Source: Saprospiraceae bacterium (GTDB taxonomy: Bacteria; Bacteroidota; Bacteroidia; Chitinophagales; Saprospiraceae). Taken from it: 64,000 bases of DNA. The stretch spans positions 1 to 64,000 of the forward strand of contig JAEUUT010000143.1 in the NCBI GenBank assembly GCA_016787415.1, written 5' to 3'. The notes under the pieces are model-generated. The model saw only the letters and a list, made by a program, of their open reading frames with translations. It was not told the origin of the DNA and ran no database searches. A program made the translations under genes and the position numbers. Each line of letters opens with the position of its first letter. Within the stretch, counting starts at the first letter, position 1. Shown in pieces: positions 1-9,473 of the stretch.

Positions 1-1
1 C

Positions 2-475
2 ACTACCCTGTGGGTGAGCCGTGAAGCAAAAACATATGCCAACGACGAAGTGCTGTTTACGCTGCAATTCCGCGCCCTGCGTGATGGCAATACGGCTCAA
101 CTGCTACACCCGAGTTCGGAAGTGACCGCCGCCGAAGCATACAATGTAGACGGTAGCCTGATGAAAATCGAGTTTGAATTTACCGAACGCAACAGCGTAG
201 TGGATGAACAAGCGCCATTTGCCCTGTATCAGAACCAGCCCAACCCGTTCCGCGCGGTGACTACGATTGGTTTCCGCCTGCCAGAAAGCAGCCGGGCCGC
301 GTTGCGCATATTCAATGCGTCTGGACAACTGGTGCGTACAGTGGTCGGTAATTTTGAAAAAGGTTACAACGAAGTGCGTTTCCGCGAATCAGAACTGGGC
401 GCTCCGGGTGTGTACTACTACGAACTGGAGACTCCAACGCACAGCGATCGCAAGAAAATGATTCTCATAGATTGA
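2..475 (+). CDS. C-terminal part of a T9SS cargo protein (type A sorting domain), 5' truncated by the window
   Basis: The reading frame is open from base 2, so the start lies upstream of the window. About the first 55 residues (VLFTLQFRALRDG, then AEAYNVDGSLMKIEFEF) resemble the end of a cohesin-like beta domain. The last ~85 residues form a Por secretion tail: FALYQNQPNPF opens it, followed by the alternating strands ALRIFNASGQLVRTV and GVYYYELETP, ending KKMILID. Type A tails direct export across the outer membrane by the type IX system and are then cleaved or anchored. The function of the missing N-terminal part cannot be told. The sorting-tail call is firm; the cohesin-like call is inference. 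Confidence 0.85.
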   Translation, partial: TTLWVSREAKTYANDEVLFTLQFRALRDGNTAQLLHPSSEVTAAEAYNVDGSLMKIEFEFTERNSVVDEQAPFALYQNQPNPFRAVTTIGFRLPESSRAALRIFNASGQLVRTVVGNFEKGYNEVRFRESELGAPGVYYYELETPTHSDRKKMILID

Positions 476-498
476 TAAAACTTTTGATCCGGCAATGG

Positions 499-563
499 CC
501 GGGAACGGGAATGGTGTGCGGAAGTATTTTATGGAACTTCCAGTACATTTAACCCGTTCCCGG
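499..563. terminator. Nested hairpin between the T9SS cargo gene and the HYR protein gene
   Basis: CCGGGAACGGG at 499-509 is perfectly matched by CCCGTTCCCGG at 553-563. Inside it GGAAGT and ACTTCC form a second, smaller stem. There is no T-tract, so it may be a rho-independent-like transcript end, an mRNA 3' stabiliser or a repeat; termination is inferred from position only. Confidence 0.4.
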
Positions 564-627
564 CGAGCCGGAAACAACTGGCTTTTGTCCTGTTTCAAAA
601 GGTCGTACAATCATTTTTCTCTAATGC

Positions 628-3600
628 ATGATTTTTAAAACCATGAGAAATATTTTTCTAATCCTGATGCTGCTGGGGTCATTTGTCTTTTCCAGTCAAA
701 TGTCGGCACAGGCAGTCATCCTGAAAACCGACACAGTCCTGATCGACTGTAAGTCATCTGATACGTTCCTCATACCCATTCGAGCGCGTAACCTCACCAA
801 TGCAGGCTCTATCCAATTTACCATTTCGTGGAATACCAACGACCTGGATTATGCCTACACCACTCCTTTGAACCCTTTGCTAACGCAAGGCGCGTTTAAT
901 ACAGGTTTCGACTCCACCACGTATCTGGCTTCTGGCCGGATTACTTTTACCTACACCAAATTCGGCGGGGTATCCATCCCCAACGACAGCACTTTGTTTT
1001 CACTGGCCTTCCGCCGCATTTCAGGGCCGTTTTCGCCGGTGCAAATTACAGGCAATCCGGTGCAGATTGAAGTAACGGATGCCAACGGCAACGAGTTGAC
1101 CGTACAAACCGTGACAGGTGGCGTTCAGCCCATCGACGACACACCACCAACGATTGTTTGCCCCGACAACCTGACCATTGCGGTCAGCGCACCTTCTGCC
1201 GTCAATGATATCGGCCCTTTGAGCGCTATCGACAATTGCAGCGTCCCAACTGTAGGCTGGTCTTCTAATGGCGCTACGATTGCCAATGCGCCGAATGATC
1301 CGGATGCAAGCGGCTATATTTTCAATTTTGGCACATCGGTCGTAACTTATCTTGCTACCGATGTAGGAAACAATACATCCACCTGTTCTTTTTCGGTAAC
1401 GCTGGAAGTCTCGACCAGCAGCGATGTACTGACACTGATTGCAGAGAGCGCTTCTGCGGCTTGCGGACAGTCGTTTTCTGTAGATATTACAGCGCTGAAT
1501 TTTGACTCGCTCGGTTCGCTCCAGTTTTCGCTGGGCTGGAATCCGATGTTGTTGCAGTATGTTTCTGTCAACAATTTCAATCCGGCGCTTCAATTGGCAC
1601 CGACCAACTTTGGCGTTTCTTCGGTGAGTTCCGGCTTTTTGTCATTCAGTTGGACGACCAACTCGCTGAACGGCACCACCATTCCGAATGGCGCTGTGTT
1701 GTTTACACTCAATTTTAATGTGATGGGTGGCAACAACGGCAACTCCCCGATCACTTTCGGCGATTTCCCTTCTATCCGGGAAGCATATACCAGCGCGGTA
1801 TTCCCGCCAGAAGAAATTCAGGCGACTTACATCGATGGACAGGTTAATTTCGAGGATCTAGAACCGCCCACCATTACTTGTCCCGCCAATGCCACCGCTA
1901 CAGCAGACACTGGCAACAGTTCGGCGCCCGTGGCCGACCTCGCACCTACCTCTTTTTCGGATAACTGTAGCAATGTAACCTATACCTACACCCAAACCGG
2001 CGCTACTACAGGCCAGGGTACGGGCACTGCCGATGGGAACTACAATGTCGGCCTTACAACGGTCACATACATTGCGGCGGACGCATCTGGCAATACCGGA
2101 ACCTGCGCATTCAATGTACTTGTAAACTCGGCAGCCGGCCTCGGCATCAGTGTGGATACGATCATAGCAGATTGCCAAAACGCAGGCGGCCAGGTGGCCT
2201 TCAACGTACGCGTGCAGGATTTTAACGACTTGATCGGCCTGCAGTTTTCACTGGGTTGGGATGAAACTGTCCTGCAATTTGATTCCGTAGGAAATGGCTA
2301 CCCGGGGCTCAACCTCGACGCTGCCGACTTTTTGAATTACATCGGTACCAACACAGGCATTTTGCGCTTTTTGTCAGGAAATCCTGTTCCGCCTTACTGG
2401 CCCAGCATTCCGGATGGAGGCATTCTGTTTACGATCTACTTTACTGTTGTCAATCCTACTGGTACTACCAATATCGACTTTGTACCTCCTTTTGATGCAG
2501 TCAACACAGCATTCAACTCGGTTCCGTTCAACACTACGAGCGGCTATTTCTCTATCGGCGACCAGTCGGCTCCAACGCTGACTTGTCCTGACAACATTGA
2601 AGTAGACGCAGCGGAAGGTACGTGCAGCGAAAATATTGTAGTTCCATTGCCTGATGCTCAGGATGCTTGTGGCAATATTCAGGAGATCATTTCCAGTAAA
2701 GACGACGATCTGTTCCAGGCTGGCGCTACAACAGTGGTTTTCACAGCCTATGACCAGGCTGGAAATACCGGTACCTGCTCCGTTATTGTAACTGTATTGG
2801 AACACCTGCCACCTCAATTCAACAGTTGCCCTGAAAATATTGTAGTGGCCGTGCCTTCCGATACATGTATGATTCCGATTTTCTGGGACACACCGGAAGC
2901 AATTGACTCTTGTACCCAGGGCGGCATTTCCCTCTCGGGTGATTATGCACCAGGTGATTTGTTTGGAATCGGGGTGACGCCTGTGACATATGTCGCCACT
3001 GACGCCTCTGGCAACGAAGCCATCTGTGCTTTTACTGTTGAAGTGCAGGATACCCTTGCGCCGGTCATTACTTGTCCGGAAGACATGATCGTTGCTCCGG
3101 ATGAAGGCTTGTGTACTGCTACGGTCAGCCTCGACGCGCCAGTGGTGGCAGATAACTGCGACAATACGCCCGAACTGATCGGATACGAACCTTCGGTTGT
3201 ACTCGATGCTGGCACCAGCGTGTTGACTTACGTGGCGGTGGATGATTTCGGCAATACGGCCCTGTGTTCGTTTAACATTACCGTAATCGACAACAATGCG
3301 CCTGTTTTTGATCAGTGCCCTGCCGATCTTACGGTAGATACGGATCAGGATACATGCGGTGCATTCCCCACCTGGCAATTGCCTGTCGCCACAGACGACT
3401 GCGACCTGGATGGCGTGGATGTATTTGCAGACATCGATCCGGGCACATTCTTCCCGACGGGCACTACCATTGTCACCTACTCTGCTGTCGATAATGTAGG
3501 CAATGTAACCACCTGCTCTTTTTCAGTTACAGTTACTGAAAGCATTCCGCCTGTTATCAGCGACTGTCCTGGAACGATCATTATCGAGTTGCCTGACAAC

Positions 3601-5370
3601 AAATGCGACTCGCTGATTACCTGGACACCACCAACTGCAACCGACAACTGCGGAGACGCGACCCTGACCTCAGACCTGGAACCAGGCGTTTTCCCGGCCG
3701 GAACCAATGTAGTAACTTACACGGCAATAGATAATGCCGGTAATATGGCTACTTGTACATTTGAAGTAATATTAATCGACCTTGTACCGCCCGTATTTAG
3801 CAGTTGCCCTCAAGATGTGACCGTAAATACGCAAGATCCATGTGGAGTAGTAGTAGAATGGATATTCCCAACAGCAACAGACAACTGTACTGATATGCAA
3901 GATCCAAGCCACTACGAATCTGCTTTCGTGCCAGGCGACACCTTCTCTGTTGGCATTACCACACTTGTCATCCGAGCATTTGACGACAGTGAAAACTACG
4001 ATACCTGTACGTTCAAAATCACGGTGAACGGCCCATTCAAACGTTTCGAGCAAATTCCAGCCAACATCGACCTGGCGGGCTGCGATTCAGTAGCCACCTG
4101 GACGCCGCCACTGGCAGTGGGATTCTGTGATCTCGATACCTTGTATTCCAACTACCAGCCGGGCGACACCTTCCCGATTGGTGTGACGACGGTACAATAC
4201 ACAGCGGTAGACAACGACGGTTTTTCCACAACAGCCACCTTTACCGTAACGGTGAGTGCGGGTTTGCCGCCTCAAATTACTTGCCCGACCGGCGAAGTCT
4301 TCCTGGATGCTGGCGGCGGAATCTACACCAACCCCGGCAACTTTGTCAGCAGCGCCACCGCAGGCGCCAACTGCACGGCTGCCGTTGTCAACTTCGGTTT
4401 ACCAACCGCTATCGACGATTGTGGTACGCCGCTGGTGCAACAGATAGACGGTTTGCTGACGGGCGCCTCATTCCCTGTCGGGCGCGACACCCTGGTTTTC
4501 CAGGCTACTGATGCCTCGGGAAGTACCGCACAGTGTTCGGTTATCATCGAAGTGTTGCCGATCCGGCCGCTCGACCCGATGGCCGACCCGAATCCGGGAT
4601 GTGCGGGCGAAACCATCACGGTTTCCGTGCAGGCCATTGCCGGCGCCACCTATTCCTGGACGGGCCCGCAAGGATTCACTTCGAGCAGCAACCAGTTCAC
4701 CATACAGTCGCTGACACCTGCCAATGCCGGAAATTACATCGTGACGGCCAATATCAACGGCTGTATCACACCGGCAGATACGGTGAAGGTACAACTGGCC
4801 CTTCAACCAGACGCGGTGGACGATACCAACTTTGAGATTTCCCCGAACACGCTGGATACCTTCAGTGTATTGACAAACGACATTTTGAATCCTGCCAGCG
4901 ATTTTGTTATCACAGAAGTAAGCCCACTTGCAGGCGTCACCAACCTCGGCAACGGCATGTTCTCGTATCAGGCAGGCGCTGACCCCGGTAGCGTTTCTTT
5001 CTTCTACGAAGTGTGCTCGCAGTCGTGCCCGCTGTTGTGCGATATGGCGACTGTGACCATCAAGGTGAATGACGTAACGTGTTCGTTCATTCCAAACATT
5101 TTCACCCCGAACGGCGACAATGTGAACGACTGGCTGGAGATACCCTGTCTGGAATCCGGATTTTTTGACAAAAACTCTCTTGTAGTGTACAACCAGTGGG
5201 GCGACAAGGTGTACGAGGCCGCACCGTACTCCAACGATCCGACCAAAGCATGGCGCGGTACGCTGGATGGCGAAGACGGTAAGGACCTGCCCGATGGCGT
5301 GTATTTTTATGTGTTCAAACCCGGCCCGAACGAAGCAACCGTTAAAGGGTTTATCGAAATCTTCCGTTAA
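628..5370 (+). CDS. Giant secreted HYR/cohesin-like repeat protein with gliding-motility-associated (T9SS type B) C-terminal domain
   Basis: 1580 residues. A signal peptide covers about residues 1-30 (MRNIFLILMLLGS...SAQA); ATG 643 is an alternative start. Three cohesin-like modules share the motif LQFSLGW or IQFTISW near residues 30-150, 270-400 and 510-640. They alternate with HYR modules and are followed by a run of further HYR modules, about ten in all, each opening PPxIxCP and closing with xCSFxVTV, to about residue 1310. Next come an Ig/PKD-like module (YSWTGPQGF) and a cadherin-like module (VLTNDILNP). The last ~90 residues are the CTD: FIPNIFTPNGDNVNDW, VVYNQWGDKVYE, LPDGVYFYVFKP, ending KGFIEIFR. 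Such proteins are T9SS-exported adhesins or gliding surface proteins. The downstream PorP/SprF and OmpA genes fit this, since type B cargo often needs a PorP/SprF partner. Confidence 0.9.
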   Translation: MIFKTMRNIFLILMLLGSFVFSSQMSAQAVILKTDTVLIDCKSSDTFLIPIRARNLTNAGSIQFTISWNTNDLDYAYTTPLNPLLTQGAFNTGFDSTTYLASGRITFTYTKFGGVSIPNDSTLFSLAFRRISGPFSPVQITGNPVQIEVTDANGNELTVQTVTGGVQPIDDTPPTIVCPDNLTIAVSAPSAVNDIGPLSAIDNCSVPTVGWSSNGATIANAPNDPDASGYIFNFGTSVVTYLATDVGNNTSTCSFSVTLEVSTSSDVLTLIAESASAACGQSFSVDITALNFDSLGSLQFSLGWNPMLLQYVSVNNFNPALQLAPTNFGVSSVSSGFLSFSWTTNSLNGTTIPNGAVLFTLNFNVMGGNNGNSPITFGDFPSIREAYTSAVFPPEEIQATYIDGQVNFEDLEPPTITCPANATATADTGNSSAPVADLAPTSFSDNCSNVTYTYTQTGATTGQGTGTADGNYNVGLTTVTYIAADASGNTGTCAFNVLVNSAAGLGISVDTIIADCQNAGGQVAFNVRVQDFNDLIGLQFSLGWDETVLQFDSVGNGYPGLNLDAADFLNYIGTNTGILRFLSGNPVPPYWPSIPDGGILFTIYFTVVNPTGTTNIDFVPPFDAVNTAFNSVPFNTTSGYFSIGDQSAPTLTCPDNIEVDAAEGTCSENIVVPLPDAQDACGNIQEIISSKDDDLFQAGATTVVFTAYDQAGNTGTCSVIVTVLEHLPPQFNSCPENIVVAVPSDTCMIPIFWDTPEAIDSCTQGGISLSGDYAPGDLFGIGVTPVTYVATDASGNEAICAFTVEVQDTLAPVITCPEDMIVAPDEGLCTATVSLDAPVVADNCDNTPELIGYEPSVVLDAGTSVLTYVAVDDFGNTALCSFNITVIDNNAPVFDQCPADLTVDTDQDTCGAFPTWQLPVATDDCDLDGVDVFADIDPGTFFPTGTTIVTYSAVDNVGNVTTCSFSVTVTESIPPVISDCPGTIIIELPDNKCDSLITWTPPTATDNCGDATLTSDLEPGVFPAGTNVVTYTAIDNAGNMATCTFEVILIDLVPPVFSSCPQDVTVNTQDPCGVVVEWIFPTATDNCTDMQDPSHYESAFVPGDTFSVGITTLVIRAFDDSENYDTCTFKITVNGPFKRFEQIPANIDLAGCDSVATWTPPLAVGFCDLDTLYSNYQPGDTFPIGVTTVQYTAVDNDGFSTTATFTVTVSAGLPPQITCPTGEVFLDAGGGIYTNPGNFVSSATAGANCTAAVVNFGLPTAIDDCGTPLVQQIDGLLTGASFPVGRDTLVFQATDASGSTAQCSVIIEVLPIRPLDPMADPNPGCAGETITVSVQAIAGATYSWTGPQGFTSSSNQFTIQSLTPANAGNYIVTANINGCITPADTVKVQLALQPDAVDDTNFEISPNTLDTFSVLTNDILNPASDFVITEVSPLAGVTNLGNGMFSYQAGADPGSVSFFYEVCSQSCPLLCDMATVTIKVNDVTCSFIPNIFTPNGDNVNDWLEIPCLESGFFDKNSLVVYNQWGDKVYEAAPYSNDPTKAWRGTLDGEDGKDLPDGVYFYVFKPGPNEATVKGFIEIFR

Positions 5371-5378
5371 ACAACTCG

Positions 5379-5414
5379 AACCGGGTCGGTGCAGCACCGC
5401 CGCCCGACCCGGTT
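5379..5414. terminator. Hairpin between HYR protein gene and porP/sprF-like gene
   Basis: AACCGGGTCGG (5379-5389) pairs with CCGACCCGGTT (5404-5414) across a 14-base loop, directly after the stop codon. No U-tract follows. It could reduce read-through or protect the 3' end of the long upstream message while letting some transcription reach the next gene. Confidence 0.45.
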
Positions 5415-5432
5415 TCATAAAAATATTGCGTC

Positions 5433-6374
5433 ATGAAAAAACTTGTATTTTCATTCGCCTTCATGGTGTTTGCAGCGGCGCTTTTTGCGCAACAGGAGCA
5501 TCAATACACGCAGTTTATGTACAACAAACTGCTGCTGAACCCTGCTTATGCCGGCGCGAGAGGCGTTCCCTCGGTTACCGCTATTTACCGCAACCAGTGG
5601 ATCGGCTTCAAAGGAGCGCCGCAATCGGCCCTGGCCAGTTTCAACTCTCCGTTTTTGTCGAAACGTGTAGGTGTGGGCGTTACCCTCTCACATCAGTCGA
5701 TTGGCCTGCAACGCGACCTACATATGTCGCTGGCTTACTCCTATGATCTGGTGGCTGGAGAGAACTTTTCCTTCCGCGTCGGTATCATGGCTTCGTTGCG
5801 CTCGCTGGGCATTGCATTCAGCGATGCAGAACCTAATTCGACTGGCGACCCTTCGCTGGGCGACAGCCGCGTCAATGACTTTTATGGCAATGTGGGCGCC
5901 GGCATTTACGGCACCGTAGGCGATCAGTTTTACTTTGGATTTTCGGTACCGCGCATATACTCCAACGCAATTGGTTATGTGAACAACAACTCTGTGCTCA
6001 TTGCCAAGGAATACCAGCACTACTATGCTACGGTAGGCGGCATCCTTCCGATTGCCGAAGACATCAACCTGATGCCCGCTATTTTGCTGAAATACGTGAA
6101 CAATGCACCTTTTGATGCCGACATCAATGTGAACCTCGACATTCGCAAGAAGTTTACAGCCGGTTTATCGTACCGCCTCGGCGGCGACGGCCCGGGCGAA
6201 TCGGTCGATTTGCTGGCTTTCTGGCAAGCCACGCCACAATTCGGCGTAGGGGCTTCTTACGATTTCGGTCTCTCCAGTCTGAAAGATTACAACGCCGGTT
6301 CCATCGAATTACTGGTGCAGGCTGACTTGAAAAAACGCACCAAAAAGATGTCTAACCCGCGCTTTTTCATGTAA
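5433..6374 (+). CDS. PorP/SprF family type IX secretion system membrane protein
   Basis: 313 residues with an N-terminal signal peptide ending at about residue 20 (ALFAQQ). The family signature follows at once: QYTQFMYNKLLLNPAYAGA, then YRNQWIGFKGAP and SFNSPF, with GVGVTLSHQSIGLQ further on. Members are outer-membrane beta-barrels that help present or anchor type B T9SS cargo at the cell surface. It lies 62 bases after the giant type B protein and before an OmpA-family gene, the usual three-gene arrangement. The family call is firm; partnership with the upstream protein is inferred from adjacency. Confidence 0.93.
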   Translation: MKKLVFSFAFMVFAAALFAQQEHQYTQFMYNKLLLNPAYAGARGVPSVTAIYRNQWIGFKGAPQSALASFNSPFLSKRVGVGVTLSHQSIGLQRDLHMSLAYSYDLVAGENFSFRVGIMASLRSLGIAFSDAEPNSTGDPSLGDSRVNDFYGNVGAGIYGTVGDQFYFGFSVPRIYSNAIGYVNNNSVLIAKEYQHYYATVGGILPIAEDINLMPAILLKYVNNAPFDADINVNLDIRKKFTAGLSYRLGGDGPGESVDLLAFWQATPQFGVGASYDFGLSSLKDYNAGSIELLVQADLKKRTKKMSNPRFFM

Positions 6375-6431
6375 TTTCATTTCAAAATCCAATCGGAACC
6401 GGCTTCCGGTACATTTAAAAACACGGGAACT

Positions 6432-8762
6432 ATGAAAGCCCTACGAATATTTTTCTTTTTACTCGCATCCTGCCTCGCCTGCGACGCTTTATACGCTCAA
6501 ACAACGCCTGCGCCCCCGCCGCTCATTACTGTACAAGTGAAAAACGAGGAAGCGGTGAACACGGCAGGACTGGAATTCAGTCCCACTTTTTATGAAGACG
6601 GGATCGTGTTGATCTCTACGAACAGTGCCGGACTGAAAAAAATGACGGATTCGGAATTGAAATTGCCGGCCATGTCGATCCTGCGCTCGCGCCGCGATTC
6701 CACCGGCGCGCTGTCGACACCAGAACCGTTTGCCAAGGAACTTTCTTCCATTGGTGCGCATGAAGGGCCGGTTTGTTTCGACCGCACGACGGAAACGGTG
6801 TATTTCTCCCGCAATGCGATTATTGGCGGTAAGGACAGATTTGCCAAGGACAAGACCCAGAAAACGCGCATTTACTCGTCCAAAAAGGTAAACGGCGTGT
6901 GGAGCGAACCGCAACCGCTGCCCTTTAACACAAACGAATTCGACGATTTTCACCCGGCTATCAGCATCGACGGCGACAAACTGTTTTTTGCTTCCAACCG
7001 CCCCGGCGGGCTGGGTAGCACCGATATTTACGTGTCGTATAAAGTGGGCGATTCCTGGAGCGAACCGGTCAATCTCGGCGCTGGTGTGAATACCAAAGGC
7101 CGCGAGGCTTTCCCGTTTATCCATGCCGATAATACGCTGTATTTCGCTTCGGATGCCATGGAAGGCGGCCAGGGCGGATTCGATATGTATTACGCCATTA
7201 TGGACGGCAACCAGTGGACCAAACCTGTCAACCTCGGCAGTCCGTTCAACACTTCCGGCGACGACTTTGGACTGATTGTAGACCTCAATAAGATCAACGG
7301 CTACTATTCCACCAACGGCAGCGGTGGCAAGGGCGGCGACGAAATTTTTAGTTTCCACACTGAAAATGGCAACATCGACGACTACCTGCTGCAAAACCAA
7401 CGCGTACCAGATCGCAACCTCGACATCAAAGTGGTCGTGACGGACAAGTCTTCTTCCTCCGCTATCTCTGATGCTGACGTGCAGGTGCTCAACTACGAAG
7501 CCAACAACGTGATTGGCCGTGATGAATCGGGCAACCTGATTACCATTCAGAACGTAAACGGGCAAGACGTCATTAAATCGATGGCGCCCGACAAGGGCAT
7601 CAACGGCGTTACCGACGGCAAAGGGCGATTCTCTACCGAAGTAAAACCGGGCAATTACGTGGTGATCGTTTCCAAAAAAGGCTACCAGACCAAACAGGTG
7701 CGCCTCACGATTTCCAAGCCCGGCAACGAAGTGCCGATTCAACTCGAACGCAGCAACAACGCCGCTCCCGGCAAGGTACAGTGGACGCCTTCCGCTTTCA
7801 ACTACGTGACGAACGCGCCGCTGGGTGGCGCCATGTTTGTACTGACCGATGAAAATGGCAAACAGGATACCGTCATTGCCGACGCCAACGGCATGGTGGA
7901 TTACTACCTCGACGCCAACAAGAAGTACAAGGTTGATCTCTACCAGGGCGGTCGTGTCATCGGAAGCACAGAAGTGGATACCCACGGTGCTGTGCCTGGC
8001 CAACCTTTGATGCAAAACATATCGGTGGCGCCACTGCTTCCTGGTACGGTAGTAGAACTTCCGAATATCTACTACAACTTCAACGACGCTACACTGCGCC
8101 CCGACGCTCGGAAAGACCTGGATCTGGTTGTTTCACTGATGAAGCAGCAGCCGTCTATTACGGTCGAACTCGCCAGCCACACCGACTGCCGGGGCAACGA
8201 ACAGTACAACCAGCAACTCAGCCAAAAACGCGCCAATGGCGTAGTGGAATACCTTGCCAGCCGCGGTATTGCCCAGGATCGCCTGAAACCGGTCGGTTAT
8301 GGCGAAAGCGAACCGCGCAATATCTGCCAGGACGGCGTAACATGCACCGAACAGGAACACGCCCGCAACCGCCGTACAGAAGTTCGTATTCTGACAGGTA
8401 TGCAAGGCGCTTCCATGGTGTATGTAAACGGGCAAATGCACAGTCCGCAGCCCATCGACCCGGGTGTTACGGCCCCGAACGGCGGTAAACACCCTGCTAC
8501 TCATGGCGCAGTGACGGTAACGGATGCTCAACGCGATACCTACTACGTAATCGCCGGTTCTTTCCTGATGGAAAACCGCGCACACAACCAACTGTCTACC
8601 CTGCGCGCTGCCGGCTATGAATCGGCTGAAATTGTTCGTTTCCCCAACTCTTCCTTCTTCTCGGTATGTGTCGGCCGCTTCAAAACCCGCCGCGAAGCCG
8701 ATGTGCTGGAAAAACAGTTGGAAAGCGCGAATATTGATGCGTTTGTGAGAGCGGTGCAGTGA
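6432..8762 (+). CDS. OmpA-family outer membrane protein with PD40 repeats, CarboxypepD_reg-like domains and a C-terminal SPOR domain
   Basis: 776 residues. Signal peptide at 1-22 (DALYAQ). Residues ~40-310 carry WD40-like PD40 repeats (FHPAISIDGDKLFFASNRPGG, with similar units after it). Residues ~335-445 are a CarboxypepD_reg-like beta sandwich (DGKGRFSTEVKPGNYVVIVSKKGY), followed by a second, weaker one. Residues ~545-660 are an OmpA peptidoglycan-binding domain (NFNDATLRPDARKDLD, SHTDCRGN, LSQKRANGVVEYL, NRRTEVRI). Residues ~695-776 match a SPOR domain (YYVIAGSFLMENRA, FSVCVGRFKTRREAD). The protein should tie an outer-membrane complex to peptidoglycan. It completes the cargo-PorP-OmpA group. 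OmpA plus SPOR in one chain suggests two separate cell-wall contacts. Confidence 0.9.
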   Translation: MKALRIFFFLLASCLACDALYAQTTPAPPPLITVQVKNEEAVNTAGLEFSPTFYEDGIVLISTNSAGLKKMTDSELKLPAMSILRSRRDSTGALSTPEPFAKELSSIGAHEGPVCFDRTTETVYFSRNAIIGGKDRFAKDKTQKTRIYSSKKVNGVWSEPQPLPFNTNEFDDFHPAISIDGDKLFFASNRPGGLGSTDIYVSYKVGDSWSEPVNLGAGVNTKGREAFPFIHADNTLYFASDAMEGGQGGFDMYYAIMDGNQWTKPVNLGSPFNTSGDDFGLIVDLNKINGYYSTNGSGGKGGDEIFSFHTENGNIDDYLLQNQRVPDRNLDIKVVVTDKSSSSAISDADVQVLNYEANNVIGRDESGNLITIQNVNGQDVIKSMAPDKGINGVTDGKGRFSTEVKPGNYVVIVSKKGYQTKQVRLTISKPGNEVPIQLERSNNAAPGKVQWTPSAFNYVTNAPLGGAMFVLTDENGKQDTVIADANGMVDYYLDANKKYKVDLYQGGRVIGSTEVDTHGAVPGQPLMQNISVAPLLPGTVVELPNIYYNFNDATLRPDARKDLDLVVSLMKQQPSITVELASHTDCRGNEQYNQQLSQKRANGVVEYLASRGIAQDRLKPVGYGESEPRNICQDGVTCTEQEHARNRRTEVRILTGMQGASMVYVNGQMHSPQPIDPGVTAPNGGKHPATHGAVTVTDAQRDTYYVIAGSFLMENRAHNQLSTLRAAGYESAEIVRFPNSSFFSVCVGRFKTRREADVLEKQLESANIDAFVRAVQ

Positions 8763-8872
8763 GTGGTGAGTAGTGAGTAGTGAGTTTTTTGTGCTGTACA
8801 CATGGCTTTGTTTATTGGTATGCCAGGTGTACAGCACAAAAAACTCATAACTCATAACTCATAACTCATATC
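8761..8872. repeat. Heptamer-tailed hairpin element (copy 1; GTGCTGTACAC type)
   Basis: Perfect 20-bp arms lie at 8782-8801 and 8827-8846; the apex reads TGGC...ATGCCA. The left flank is built of GAGTAGT heptamers and the right flank of four CTCATAA heptamers (from 8844). It shares its core (TGTGCTGTACAC) and apex with the element at 18075-18191. It fills the whole space between the OmpA gene and the ferredoxin promoter. Confidence 0.8.
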
Positions 8873-8881
8873 AACTATTCT

Positions 8882-8889
8882 TATCTTTG
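8882..8889 (+). promoter_or_regulatory. Bacteroidetes -7 box upstream of ferredoxin
   Basis: TATCTTTG is an exact match to the TANNTTTG -7 consensus and lies 26 bases before the ATG at 8916. No clear -33 TTTG is visible: that position is occupied by the heptamer tail of the adjacent hairpin element. Confidence 0.5.
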
Positions 8890-8915
8890 CGGCCTCAACA
8901 AACAGATACAGTGTT

Positions 8916-9263
8916 ATGGCAATCATGATCACCGATGAGTGCATTAATTGTGGCGCTTGCGAACCCGAATGTCCGAACAATGCCATTTATGAAGGAGGCG
9001 TGGAATGGACCATTTCCGATGGCAATACAGTAAAAGGAGAATACCGCCTGGAAGATGGAACGGTGGTATCCGTAGACAAAAAAAACGAGCCGGTTTCCAA
9101 CGAATATTACTACATCGTGCCGGATAAATGCACCGAATGTGTGGGTTTCCACGAAGAGCCGCAATGCGCGGCCGTATGCCCGGTCGACTGCTGTATTCCT
9201 GATCCGGAACGTGTAGAATCGAAAGATGCCCTGCTGGAAAGAAAGGCGCGTTTGCACCTGTAA
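8916..9263 (+). CDS. 2[4Fe-4S] dicluster ferredoxin
   Basis: 115 residues. Cluster ligands: [11 protein letters not shown] near the N-terminus and, after an insertion of about 60 residues, CTEC...[10 protein letters not shown]. The C-terminal extension ends [10 protein letters not shown]. The layout matches the long Alv-type dicluster ferredoxins (YfhL/Fdx) found widely in Bacteroidetes. It is a small soluble electron carrier; the partner cannot be told. A promoter-like box lies just upstream and the succinate dehydrogenase genes follow after a 210-base gap, so it is probably separately transcribed. Confidence 0.92.
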   Translation: MAIMITDECINCGACEPECPNNAIYEGGVEWTISDGNTVKGEYRLEDGTVVSVDKKNEPVSNEYYYIVPDKCTECVGFHEEPQCAAVCPVDCCIPDPERVESKDALLERKARLHL

Positions 9264-9473
9264 TCATGCCGGATATTTTTACCGCTTCTAAATAGGCTCA
9301 AAATTCACATCTTTCCCGAACGATAATTTGGTACTGCCGTTAGTGTCAGTAGTTTTGTTCCGCTAAAAAAGCGACAGCACAGTGTTGAATTGCACTTCAT
9401 TCTGTTTCTTTGCGCGGTAGCGCCGCAAGGCGCCATCAAAACAAACAAGAACCTAACAATCTTACCATTATCG

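Noticed and set aside
6489..8015. Long open frame (508 codons) antisense to the OmpA-SPOR gene
   Set aside because: Same reason: the opposite strand encodes a clear multidomain protein and this frame shows only low-complexity shadow sequence.
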